DNA of 64,000 nt from Carallia brachiata (lineage: Eukaryota; Streptophyta; Magnoliopsida; Malpighiales; Rhizophoraceae): contig JADCRB010000069.1 of assembly GCA_021464245.1 (NCBI GenBank), forward strand, positions 4,168,395 to 4,232,394. Direction: 5' to 3'. Of this stretch, positions 25,030 to 37,664 are shown in pieces. Each line of letters opens with the position of its first letter. The stretch's first letter is position 1. The position numbers and the translations under genes are program-made. The notes below the pieces were generated by a model. It made no database searches. It worked only from the letters and a program-made list of their open reading frames with translations, and was not told the DNA's origin.

Positions 25030-26275
25030 TCACTACAAGAGCTTGGATAAGACTTTTCAAACAAGTTTAGCCATTCCCTGGAATAGTTTTTGGCATCAAG
25101 TGCTCCACAACATCAGTAGGAGTCATTTGGAATTTTTCCCAATAACTTGCCAATATTGGCAAACAACTCATGAGATTTAAGTTTCAAATAGTTCTTGGCC
25201 AACACCTTGAATGCTTCAAATCGACAATAAGACAATTCTACATATTTATCCATCCTGCCTTTCATGATGAGAGTAGGATCGAGTTTGTCCACAAAATTGG
25301 TTGTAAACACAATTAATATTTCCCCTCTGCAAGTTGACCATAGCCCATTAATAAGATTCAAGAGACCTGAAAGAGTAACTTGACTGCTTTTGTTCTCTAT
25401 TTGTCACCACCCAAAAATTCCCTCATTCTCTTCTCGATTTTCCTCTTTTTCCATCTTCCTCTATTTAGTGAGATCAAAAAGACAATCTATGTCCTCTATC
25501 ACAATGATGGACTTGTTCGACGTCTCAATTAGATGCTTTCTCAGCTCATTGTTATCCTTCACAACAGTTAATTCAAGATTATATATGTTATAGTTCAAAA
25601 GATTGGCCATGACTGAAATCATAGTAGACTTGCCAATCCCTGGAAGACCATAAGGAAGATAACCCAATTTCCAAGGCCTGCCAATTTTTATATAAAACTC
25701 TTCTGCTTTGCTGAAAGTTATCAAATCATTAATAATTTCTTTTTTCTTCTCTTCCTTCATTGCTAGCTTCTCAAATGTTGTCGGGTGCTCAAACACTACA
25801 TGGAAAGAAACTGATTGATTCTTTGCAACATGGAAAGTGAGCTGGTAATACCTTTTCTCATCGCTACCATAATGGAAAGAAACTGATTAATTCTTTGCAA
25901 AATGTTTTCCTAAAGCCCACCAAAGTTTAACACCTTTGAATTCATCAGTAACTTTTCAAAATCATCTATGCTCAGAACAAGTGTCTGAGAGGTCTTAGCC
26001 ACATCGGCTGCCTTGAGCCATTTTGCTTGCATTTAAGTAGTGGAGTTAAGGTAGTTTTTAATAGAAGAGTAGGCTTCGATGCGCATCAGGCACTCCCCTT
26101 GAACTTGTTGAAAGTGATTTGGATGCAAGGGTACACATACTTGAAGATTCTTGGCGAGTTTTTCTCCATGTGGTGCCTAAGTTCATAAGGGAAAAATTGC
26201 TTGAACATGGTCCAGACAAACATCAGAGCTGCAATCATTAATCCCAAGTGAGCAAACGTAGTCCTTAGCTTTATA
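25030..26275 (-). pseudogene. BCS1-type mitochondrial AAA-ATPase pseudogene, unit B
   Basis: Second array copy. The best-preserved block (25,461-25,796) covers FEHPTTFEKLAM, DLITFSKAEEFYIKIG, a mutated Walker A reading GLPGIGKST instead of GPPGTGKST, NLLNYNIYNLELT and Walker B SIIVIEDIDC. A second block (25,113-25,361) covers the INGLWST stretch, sensor 1 IVFTTNFVDKLDP and the intact KGRMDKYVELSY stretch. At the N-terminus both early Met codons are lost (ATG to TTA and to ACG), and a TAA replaces a codon after YLNSTT. Around 25,797-25,900 a stretch of about 75 bp (gaaactgattgattctttgc) is duplicated in place of the GSYLNHVLKEGK region. The normal protein would be a membrane-anchored AAA-ATPase; this copy cannot make one. 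Confidence 0.85.
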
Positions 26276-27168
26276 TTAAAATCTTAAGAAATTGTCTCTT
26301 GTCTCGTTAGTTGTGGTTGTGGGTTATATAGAGATGAGAAGGCACCTCTATTATAGCAGATTAATTAATCAGGAAGATACTCCACAATGTCCTCGACTCT
26401 TGAGTATATTTTTCTCTCTAACTTTTTTCACCCTTTAATGTGACACTAGTAATCCGTATATGACTGTTAACTAAGCACAGACAATATTTATCTCTCAACA
26501 AAAGCATATAACAAAATTCTACGTTCATTAGCAACACTATAAACTCACATATTCAACTCTTTATATACTAGCTAATATGTTTTCTTAACCTAATACTAAA
26601 CCAAAGCCAAGAAAGATTCCACTAGTCTAAATCCTACTAAGATACTGACTTCTAGTCTATAACTAATCTGGATTAACTCACAAACTTCTTGCTAGAGAAT
26701 CATACAAATTCAATTATATAATAGGAATACAATTTTAAGGTTTCAAACGTGAGATTCTAACCTTGAAGTCCAACAATTGTAAGAGATGTTAATAACTAAT
26801 ATAGGTTTTTAACAATCAATTAATATCAAAATAAGATCTTAGCATTATTGCAGTCTAATAATTATATATCGTATTCAGAACAATAGTTGAAATTAATAAA
26901 TGAACTAAATTTCTTCCTGTTTATAACTCTGCTTCCTTTCAAACTTGTTCAAGTAATATAATAACAACTACAGTTTACGATTTATGATGCAGCAGTTCTT
27001 TTTGCAAAGCTTTTTCATACTATTGAATTCAATCAATAGAATTACCCACGACAAAAATCTGAGAACACAGCCACCATAAAGAAAAGATGCCACAAAAGGG
27101 GAAAATTAAAACTACTACTCAAAGAAATTGAAGTTTTCTGGTCTTTGATTTAAAAATCTCTAAAGTCT

Positions 27169-27170
<2 letters not shown>

Positions 27171-27217
<47 letters not shown>

Positions 27218-27220
27218 TTT
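27171..27220. repeat. (TG)n microsatellite followed by poly-T
   Basis: A run of 15 TG dinucleotides (27,171-27,200) followed by 20 T (27,201-27,220) in unit B only; unit C has just catgtgatatg at the corresponding place (near 39,670). Confidence 0.92.
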
Positions 27221-29076
27221 GGTGTGTGTCTTAGAAGAGTGTGAAAACCTATATTACAACTTAAAAAGAAGATTTGAAAGAAGTGAAGTTCCAAACTCTG
27301 CCTTCTTCTGGTATAAGCTAGTGAATCTATGAGGGAGCAAATCTCGCAAGTCTAGCTCAAATTCGGATCGTTTGAGACCTAGGGCGGCTTACTTACATTT
27401 AACCTTACCGTACACTTTGATAATGCTCAAACCTAGAACCTCACAATTTATATATTCGATGTTTACTACTAGATCACAAGGTGCATTAATCTAAAAAAAA
27501 TTAAAGACTAAAATTTGATACCCAAACCAATAAGTAATAACCAATTTGATAGATGATCCGACATGGTGACTGGTAGTTTGCTGCTCGCCTTGAGGGGTGT
27601 ACTGGGTCGTATTAATATAGCCCATTGGGCCATAACCTCGTATAAGAGTAAGGGTCAATAATTAGACAAGAAGTGTAATTATGTTATTTGGTGAGGCCGA
27701 CAACCTAGTTGCAATGGATTTTTCATGTTATTTTTTGAGATTATTGGCCCCATGCAGAAATTTGACTCAAAAGAGGATTTCACTGCTATCCTATCCCATC
27801 TTGAATTAGACCCTTCCAACTTTCATGATTCCGAACCTATTTTGTAATTCCATCCCATTCCCTTTAGGAGAAGATTTTTTAATACGTTTATATATATGTT
27901 TATAACCGATAAATAACCTACATTTGAAAACTATAAAATCAATGGATATAGAACAAAATCTCAAGTTTGGTTTTCTCTCCCATTCTCAAGAATGCTGTTT
28001 AGGAGAAAACCAAACTTGAGATTGACCTCATTTTTCTTTGATTTTTTTTTTTTTTTTTTTTGAGATCCTTTCTGAAATTTTTCGTTTCTTTGGCCAAAGA
28101 ACCAAATTATATATATGCTAACTATCTCCTGTTCAAAGATCTCAATTGCAAAAAGATACCCCACTTTTTTCCAAATCTTATTGCTTTTAGTGTGTCTAAA
28201 ACAATTAATCATTATCTTCAATTAACCATCTCCTATAATACAGACTCTCCAACTAAGTCCTATTAAATTTGAATGAACCTCTTTCATACTCAATTTCAGT
28301 ATTAACAAATCTTAAACTTACTAGCCTCCATTGAAGCACAATACCGCGCTTAAATATCTGGACGTCATTGTTCTCTTACAACCATGGTGTCCCCAAAATC
28401 ATATGAATCTGCACAGTCTTGGGCTGAAGTGAGGGAACCAAAACCAACTCATGCTGAATGCTGAGCCACCATTAGGTCCAAGTTTTACAGGCTTCACAAG
28501 AAAACGAAAAGGGGCCAAGGCATAGAATTTTTTTTAACCAAAAGCAAGTCCACTAAACCCAACAGAGTCCAATGAGTCATAGCCAGGTACTTCCTGGCCA
28601 CTTCCAGTATCAATGGACAAGTTGTGATAAAACAATCTACAGTTTTGTTTCTATCACTTGAGAGACATTTCTTCCTCAAAAAGGGCCCCTTCCATTCAAG
28701 AGGGCCCAACTAATAGCTAACGAATAATCTTGGACTATTGGCCCTGTGGCAGTTGGGACATTTTATTATTAGACACGCCACATCAGGCATATGATGGTGG
28801 CTTTTCCCTCTCTTTTCCAATGACAACGTTTTGCGTTCTGGGATTCGTTATGCTGTTTTCTTTGGGCTTGACCTTGTAGAAACAAATTATAAGAAATGAG
28901 CTAAAGTAGTTTATCTAATAATTTATGTATTTTTTATTTAAATTCAATAAATCTTTTAAATTACTATCAGCGTGTGCTTAGTAAATTATTTTCTACTAGT
29001 ATTAGACATACACAATGCGTGAGTTATAAACAATTTCTCACATATCATATATAACAAATCAACATATATAATCTAA

Positions 29077-29298
29077 TCAAAGGACAAATTGTTTGGAATT
29101 GTATAGAAGATTAGCTGTTTTACTGGCAAGCGCCTTGTCTTCATCCCTCAAGAGCCTAATATGACCAAAATCTACGACTTTTGCGTGATTGCAATCATCC
29201 AAAAGTATGTTGATGGGCTTGAGGTCACGGGGATGACTCTTGGTTTTTTTGTTCATAGAGATATTGCATTGCTTGAGCAATGTACAACTCCCCTTCAA
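29077..29298 (-). pseudogene. Receptor-like kinase catalytic-loop remnant (unit C)
   Basis: Best-preserved of the three kinase remnants: LLKQCNISMNKKTKS, HPRDLKPINILLDDCNHAK, VVDFGHIRLLRDEDKAL and ASKTANLLYN. It shows the catalytic Asp, the loop Lys and Asn and the DFG motif of a plant RLK/Pelle kinase. Domains before and after are missing, as in the other units, so the array was probably founded with an already broken kinase piece. It is not a functional gene. Confidence 0.7.
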
Positions 29299-30829
29299 TT
29301 ATTGCTTGGTTTTTTTCTTTCATTAAATTAAACAATTTACTGCCATGTTCCTTAAATTAAGAAACTGTATACTAAAAGAATACTAACTTGGCCAGGCTAT
29401 TATTAAAAAAAAAAAAAACCAAGGCAGTTGGCATGTGAATAGAGTCATAAATACTACAAACTTTTTTAGTCATCAAGTTTCTTCTCTGGAAGATTAAAAA
29501 AAGAAAGTTCTAAGAGTACAAAAGGAAAGGAAGCAATCTCAGCCTTACCTTGTCATCTGTAATGAACAGTAATTAATTAAGCTACAAAACAAGAGGTATA
29601 TATATATAACCGTATATAATCTCATATAAAAAAAGGGCATGTAGTTGACATTTTCTTTTTTAGAAATACCTTTAAAAGAATAACAAACTTTTTTTTATTC
29701 CAAAAAATATTCTTGCATAACAATATGAAAAAAAAATTATAATAAAAAAATTTAAATAATTATAAGCACTAACCTTAATGAGAAATTGTTTGTATGAAAA
29801 AAACTAAAATCTGAAATTGACAAATGTAGTTAAAAGAAAGTGAAAGAATAATAATCTATCAAAATATAATTGTACTTTTATAATATAAAAAAGAAGACTA
29901 AATGTATATAAAAATCTTAAAATTTATTGAAATTGAAATTCTAATTTTAATATAACACTAAAAAAATTCATAATTATTAAAATCTTAGTTCTATTAGAAC
30001 AGTAAGAAATACAATTTTTGAGTATTTAATAAATTAAAAAATCTAGAAATTAACCTCTTGAGAAACCAAGAAAATCCCAAAATTAAAATTTTAAAAATTC
30101 AAATACTAGAGATTGTTAAATAAACATATAAATATTCTTAATACTTTCATATTTACATTTTACATATAGATGTTTTCACTAAATTTTTCTTTTTTTTATT
30201 TGAATCTTTAAGAAAGTTGTTACTTTTTTATTCAAAAAAAAAAAAAAAGGATCAAAACGGCATATGGGTTTAAGTTCTTAAAAATTATAATGTCTCTCGA
30301 GGACCTCTCAATTGAAATTCTAAAGTCTGCCTAATTGTCTACTTTTAGTGGCCTTTTTTTGACGTTTTAAGCACGAGTCAAAGTGTCAAGTACTCAAGTG
30401 TTGAATTTTATTTTTTTTGATTCGGTAAAACTGTGTGGACAGAATACGAGATGCGATGAAATATACACACTCTTTATATTAAAAAAATATTATTTTTACT
30501 ATATTAATTAATATTTATAAAATTATTACCGTGCGTTTTTCCATCTGCTTTTTCCCGTGTCTATAGCGGGATTCTTTTTTATTAGGTAACAGACACGTGT
30601 TGAATTGATTGTTGGCTCGGACTGCTACTCTCCCACGTGGCATCTCGATCGCATGACTTTGACTTTGCGTCTGTGATGACAATTGCTTGACGGCGAGCAC
30701 TTTGTGTATGGCAGGCCAATTCGCAATCTGATGATCATCGTACACTCCAAGTCTCATTTGGTTCTTAATATATCCCATTGCAATCATGTTCGCAGGTAAC
30801 CGCACGCAATTAATATTCAACGGCTTTAC

Positions 30830-31065
30830 TTTTTTTAAAAGGTTATTAGATAACGAGAAATTAAATAAAAAATAAATAAAAATAATAAAAAATAATACAA
30901 TAATAATATTATTATAATAAATAAAAAATAATAATTAAAAATTTATTAAAAAATAAATAATAATTTATAAAAAATTAAAAAAAATATTTAAATTAATAAA
31001 ATAAATAAAAAAATAAAAAATTTCTATTTTCCTCTCATTTTCCTTTCTTTTTTCACTGGAAGCCT
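30830..31065. mobile_element. AT-rich insertion private to unit C
   Basis: About 235 bp of nearly pure A/T (aataataaaaaataat-type) lies between aacggcttta and agaaaagtgctt, which are joined directly in units A (about 4,880) and B (about 16,770). Borders are aaggttattagat on the left and cactggaagccta on the right. It looks like a small decayed transposon; no target duplication is clear. Confidence 0.4.
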
Positions 31066-33376
31066 AAAAGAAAAGTGCTTAAAAAATGATTTTGTCGTCA
31101 AGTTAAATGGGCTAGGCATCTAGTCGACAATTAATTAACTAATTAGCAATAACTAGATTAAGACCAAGTACTACAGATGGGCTTTTAGGTTATGTTTGGC
31201 ATTTTTTTCAGAGAAAGAAAAAAGAAAAAACATTTTCAAAATTTTTTACTCATTTTTTTCTATTCATTTTTTATTAATTTAAATAATTATTTTTACTTTT
31301 TCTCTTATAAATTATTATTCATTTTCTTTCTCACAACTTTCTAATCATTATTTTTTATCAATTTTAATATCATCATTACTGTACTATTATTCATTTTCTT
31401 TTTCATTCACTGTCTACTAGTCTCAAATTAAAACTTATGAAACGACTTATGACTGTTAGTCCGAGTAATAAAGAGTTCGATATCTTTTAAATAAGATTTT
31501 GAATTCAAATTTTAAATAAAGAAAACAACATTGGAAGAATCGTTCTCTGAAAAAGGTCGGACAATGATGAAACTGAATTTGGAACTTCAATGCAGCTTTC
31601 TAGATATTAGGAGTTCACCCAAAAATTTTGAAACGACATTGAAAAAAGTAAAAAGGGTCAAGTTTTGTAACAAGTTTTCCATCATCATGATCTCGCCAGA
31701 AATGAAACTGATCAAGGCAGAAAATATTAAATAAGATCCATTTATAATCTATATATAGTACTTCCCGTTCCAGGTATTGAAAGAAATTGTAGTTTTTGTG
31801 CTTGCCGTATGTTTAAAGCATGAGAGAAAAATGAGTCCCCTTACGTGGATTGAAAAATAGGAGACGAAAAAGTAATGTATTGTAATAGATTATTTTATTT
31901 TTTTAATAAGTTGATTAACTCTTATAACAAAAAATATAATGAAGAATATTCTTATATTTTATTATAAAATTTAAGTTATTTGTTATAAAAATAAAATTAC
32001 TATTACAATATATCACTTTCTTATCTCTCATTTTTCGTATCCACGTATAATTACTGGAGAAAAACAATGCAGAATGTACCGGAAGAAGAAAAATGTGTGG
32101 CAGAGATTCGATCTTTATTACCCCTCCTCTTCTTTGTACGGACACCAAGCTCTTTTCTGAATAACACAAAAAAAAAAAAAAAAAAAAGAGCGGAAAAATG
32201 CTTGAAGTGCATGAGATTCAAGGGCTTACCTGTTTGGGAAAATTAATGAGTGAAGAAAGAGAAGAAAGCAAGAGAGTCGAGCACAAATTAAGAAGTTGTA
32301 GGGTACCTTGTCATAGGACGCTGGCACTAGCCGCCGGCCGCCAGACAGCCGCCGCGCCCCGTACACTCTTGATGCGAAAGAGAGCGGTTATGGTATACAG
32401 CTCTACATATATATATGGAATTCAGCAGCAGGTGCCACCGCTCCCGCGAGAAGATTCCCCCAACCCCTCTTCATCAGTTGCCTGCCTCTCTCTCGCAGAA
32501 CCTAACTACTTAACATTAGCTGTTCTAATGACTGGGGGGCTTAAGCCCACAAATCCAACAATGTCGTCGAGGGTCCTGTTGTCATTTTAGTGATCTTCCT
32601 TTTCAAGCTCTTAATTAGAGCTGTCCCATCATCCAAGTTATTGGCTTGTTACGCTTGTATTGCATTTTTGTCCCGTTGGAAAGTGTGTATACAATAGTGG
32701 CCACTTTTTTGTTTTTTTTTTTGTTTTTAATTGCAAGAAATAATGAATAAAATAAAACGACTCAAAGAATATTATAGCTGACTGAGTAATTGTATAATTA
32801 ACAAATTGCAATCAATAGTGCTTTGTACATTCATTTCAGTTTCTTGCAAATGAGAACCTGATCAAAGTCAACTGCTTTCCAAAACAACCATTATACAAGG
32901 GAATAATAATGGTATATATGGTATATATGTTGTCTACTCATCCACCTGTTTTTTTTTATTCGTTTTGCTGCAGGGAATTCATGTAGAAATATTAGTCTAT
33001 TCAGCTGTTTCATATTTATCACGAGGGTAATTAGATTGTATAATAATTTGTCTTTTTTACTTTTATTCAAAGTTTGGGACTCACCATCCTTAATCATCCG
33101 TTAAAGGACTGTAGAGTTTACTTGTAAAAGATGAAATTGGGATCAACTTCCTAGATATATTTTAATTTAATTTTGGATATAGTCTTCTTGTAAACAAAAA
33201 AAAAAAAAAAGTAAAAATTAGTATGCAGGAAAGTGATAGCTAGATGGAATTGTATTACGGCACTGGTATTTTGGCATTAGAACACACATTATTAACCGTT
33301 CGGATTTTTACCTGTAACCAAATAATAAGAGATATAGAGAAAAAGAGTAATGTGTGGGAGAGATTTGTGTGTGTAT

Positions 33377-33398
33377 GAGAGAGAGAGAGAGAGAGAGA
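33377..33398. repeat. (GA)n microsatellite, unit C
   Basis: GA run homologous to those in A and B. The Ser-Leu repeats in overlapping reverse frames (33,255-33,606) are produced by it and do not indicate a protein. Confidence 0.88.
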
Positions 33399-34944
33399 AA
33401 GAGAAAGAGAGAAGAACACAAGTGAGGAAAAGCCATATGGGTGCAGAAAACACAAGGGACCGGAGGAGCTGCTGGGCTGAGAGAGGCTGGGGTGGAGTTC
33501 TGTCCAGGAGAAATGGTACCAGCTGTCTATACAAAAATTGAATGCACCAGGTACCATCTCTCCTGCGACAGCACCTCACCATGGCCTCATATTCATTCTT
33601 CTTCAATCCTCAATTCTGTCTCTCGGACGATTCTGGTGATTTTTTTCATGTGAGTTTTGATACCTCAAACGTAGTAAGCAGCACATACATATATATAGAC
33701 AGAGAGTTGCATTTATTATAAAATAAATTCCATCGAAATTAAGGGACCTTTTTGGCCGGGTCCCTTCTTTTTGTCTTTTTTTTCTCTTTCATGCCAATGC
33801 AAGAAGGGAATGAGAAAATTCCGTGGAGTCCATGTCCAAACTTCAAAGTTGATGAAATTTACTAGTAATTACAATATTAAGAACGTGCGACCATATGACC
33901 AATTAGTTGGTATGATTAATTGAGCAAAACTACATAGCTACAATCTAAATAACAATAAATAGTAATGCAGTCTAATCTAATGATATTTGACAGCTTTTTT
34001 TTATAAATTTAAACATCGGAGATTCTATATCCCAGTATTTTTATTTTGAAGTCACTTTTATGAAGTCAAAAAATTTTTTCTTAATCAAAAAGTCTTTAAT
34101 TAATGATCCATTCCATTCACATTCCTTTTTATTATCAATTCATCGCATTCCGTAATTTGTATATGCTTTGCGTAACACCCGGTAAGAGCCTCAATGGTAC
34201 GAAGGTGATGCAACTGAAATCAAATTATTGACCATATTAAACAAAAAAAAAATATTTCTTTCAGTAGATTTATTAATTAAGAAAATATAAAACAGTGAGC
34301 TTGAAAGTGCATTAATCTAGGGGGATTTCATTATTATGACTCTTAATCTTGACATTCACGAAACGATCCAATTCATATTTCCTGTCTTATTTTGTATAAC
34401 ATATTGATCACGTTTTGTGTTATTTTATATAATTCATGCTACTTCAAAACACAAAATGCCTTGTGCGCCCGCCCACTAGCCTGGTGGTTGGGGAACACAG
34501 ATTCAAACTAGTGGATTCATTTTGTGAAATACCCATTAATTTTCTGTAAAGCAAGGAAGAAATACAGAAAATCCTATAATATTTGTTTAATAAGTAACAC
34601 TCACGATAATTTTTACTGGTAAAACCCACGCCACAACAATCATTTTGGATTTTGGAATACAGATTATAGCAAAGTTCCAAATGCACGAGAATATGCGGTC
34701 CAATTCCATGGAATTTGAAGATAGGCATAGATTGTGTGTTTTCTTTGTTGCTTTCGTTTTCATGTTCCAATATAAAGAAATCCATTGCGATCCTTTTTTG
34801 GTTTTTATTAAGAAATTTATTTAATTATGAGTTATATAATAAAAATAACTCTCTTTATTTTTTCAAAACCTCGTCCTCTCCTAAAAATTAGTATTTGAGA
34901 CCTCAAACTACTATCTATAAAACAAGGCCCCTATGCAATCAGAA

Positions 34945-35097
34945 TCAAGGAAGGACCGCCACCCCTGCAGGTGGGGCTATAAACACCATGTCTCCAGCAA
35001 TAGGATCACTCCCACGTTTTGCAAAGAAGTCTACACAAAAATTTCTTTCTTGTGTTCGCACAATGTTACAAGTTTTAACAATTAACGTTTTATTATG
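34945..35097 (-). pseudogene. Retroelement RNase H domain remnant (unit C)
   Basis: Same relic as in unit B: NFCVDFFAKRGSDPIAGD followed by MVFIAPPAGVAVLP and a stop on the minus strand. It corresponds to the C-terminal segment of a plant RNase H-like domain. The forward frame at 34,895-35,134 is its antisense shadow. Confidence 0.58.
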
Positions 35098-36281
35098 TTC
35101 ACATGCATGTGAAAATTACAAGTCAACTTATTGATACAAGTTTAAAAGTGTTTTTGGTAGGTGGGGATACTCATGACCACCATTATCAACACTATTTTCA
35201 TATTTTCTTTCCCTGTGAAATTACCGGAAAAGGGAACATCTCCAATGGAAAATTAAGTAAACGATATTTTATCTTTTCATTGATGACAAAAAAAAAAAAG
35301 TAAAACCAAACTTTCCCATTGTAAATTAACATAGTTATATGTCCATTTCGTATATTTTTCATGTGAATAATAGTACTTAAACATGAAAATTTTTGGTCTC
35401 ATATTTCCATTTTATTAGCTTCAACTTAGCCAATTTGTCCCTTTAGTGGGTTCATTCCGTTTTAATTTACCGGTGGTTACGTTAATCATAATATTTACGT
35501 GCAGCAATCATTCTTGTTGGTTCAGAAAATGAAAATGTTACCGTCTAGCTTGCAATGAACCAAGGTCGGCTCACTCTCAAATTGCAAAAACAGAGAAAAC
35601 TTAGAATGAGCAGCAAAAGAGCAAAAGAAAGCCAGCATACCTACTCTAGAAACATGGACTCGTTCAATGACCCAAAGGCCAAACTTTGAATTAGCCAAAC
35701 CCAATGGGAAATGTTGATTCTTGACTCGAAATTGACTTAACTCCAAGTTAATCTAATTAATCGTGTCGTGTTTATTGCAATCAAAGCGAAAGTTGCGCGA
35801 AATTACGAGGATTAGGCAAAGAAAGTGCTTTGAGAGTCGAGACATAAATAAGGTAATGAAACATTTTACGTCGAACAGCTCAATCAATATAGTAATAAAT
35901 TTAACATGTTTAAGAAATATTCATGACACTTTAATAATTAAGAACTTAAATTTTTCTTGAAAATTTTGAGTTATAATCCTAAAAAGGGAGTCAAGAATAT
36001 GTAGAACTAGTTTTATTATATAGTTTGTGGTCTAATAGATCTTTTAATGAATTAAAAAAAAAAGTTTAAGTAATACATAAGATTTCCACAACTAACAAAC
36101 CCATAAGAAGGTGTGTTGCTAGTGCTACCATACCAAGCTTCACAGATTGGTGGCAGGTGAAGTCAAATGCATGGAAACTTTGACCAATTTTGCTCAAGTC
36201 ATGAAGAAAAAGGATTAATAATGTGTGAAAATAACTATTCTTCCCTAACGTACTTGACAAGGAAAACGCCAGGTTAGCATG

Positions 36282-36320
36282 CACCAATCGGCAATCTTTG
36301 CCACGCCAAGCCGATTGGTG
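36282..36320. repeat. Conserved 11-bp inverted repeat (hairpin), unit C copy
   Basis: Perfect arms caccaatcggc (36,282-36,292) and gccgattggtg (36,310-36,320) around a 17-nt loop identical to that of unit A. Confidence 0.6.
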
Positions 36321-37664
36321 AATGTTCTCACAACAATTAATATTATCGCTTGTAACTGGAGGCAAGCCTCCTTTTTATTATTATTATTATTCTATTATTT
36401 TTCCCCTTCTTTTTGATTGATCTTTTCGATGACACACACATATTAACTCAACCAAATTCCTTTATGGAATTCATTATAGAACCATAGGCCAACTAGCAGC
36501 AATTTAAGACAATCACAAATGCACTGGCAAAATAGAGCATAAGGTATTCAAATATGGTATGTGTTTGCTAATAGTAAATAAATTTGCGTAAATATTAAGA
36601 GTTAATTTAATTGACAAAGGAAGTGCATTCATTAATTTATAAACGAGATTCAAATATTAAGATTAAGTTGTAAAAAGATGATCTCTTATGAATTTATTAA
36701 TTTCCACCTGAAAAACTTTGTTTTGATCACCATTAAAAAAAATAAAAATTGTTTTCATGGATTAGAAAATAAACTTTAGGGTAGCAACGAATGCAAATTT
36801 GGTCAATGGCGTAGTGTACTATTGAGCAAAGATTAACTTTTCCATCTAGACCTTTTGGGGCAACCACAGTTCATCAGGCCCAATAAGTATTCATTTCGTC
36901 GTCTAGATCAACTGTCAAGATCATTCCATGGCTACCTAGAGTTGACCTAAATTTCAAAAGGAAACCCAAATAAGCAACCACATTTAAAGCCTAACCCAAA
37001 ACTTCTCATGATGACCAACGAGGCCCATGCAAGTAGTATTGCCCTTGTCATTGCAAATCCATGTTCTTTATCTAAGGAAAAAAAATTGCGAATAATAGGT
37101 GATTATACTAAAATTGTTTTAAGATTAAAGTGTTGAATACAAATTCAAATTAAAATTAATTAAAAAAAGAAAATAAAAAAATATTTCTACATAGCTTAAC
37201 TCGGTTGAGCTAGTAAGCAATAAATTTTCTGGAGTTTTTCTTAGAGACATGAGAATACTAAAAGTGGGCTAATGGGAAACACTAACAAGTAATAACATTG
37301 TACATAATTAAAATCGTGGGCCTCGTCTTGAACGATTCAGTGACGTTTGTCGGTATTGTGAAATTTGCTCCGTCGTAGGTTTGGTGTAGATGATTTGACC
37401 TCATTCGATAAGGAGATCGAGCAAATCTCCCTAAAAGATCTATAGGACACCATCCCTGCCTACTTTTTTTTTTATCAAAAAAAATCAAGGGGTTTGTAAA
37501 GATTGTTTACAAAGAAAAAGATCAGATCTTTCTTGTTCAATATGCCTTATTGACCTTTAATGCCACATTTCAATTCTCTTTACCTTTCATTGTCTTGCTC
37601 TGTTGCTACTTTTGGTCAGTGCAGGTCCATTCTCTTTCCATTCTCATTCCTCTTTTTTTCACTA

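Larger units (their letters stand above)
14626..28375 (+). repeat. Tandem segmental duplication, unit B
   Basis: Second direct copy of the array unit, about 13.75 kb. It shares several stretches with unit C that are missing or altered in A, for example the RNase H remnant near 22.2 kb and a block near 20.2-20.5 kb, suggesting that B and C separated later than A. Private features are a nested insertion at 17,804-19,213, a minus-strand SINE at 24,016-24,150, a TG repeat at 27,171 and a TA repeat at 15,591. About 200 bp just before the unit landmark (14,430-14,625) has no counterpart at the B/C junction. Confidence 0.88.

Noticed and set aside
33255..33606. Overlapping reverse frames of 100 and 104 codons with Ser-Leu repeats, and homologs at 20,544-20,811
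   Set aside because: The repeats come from the GA microsatellite and two frames of the same strand are open at once, which points to low-complexity sequence rather than coding.
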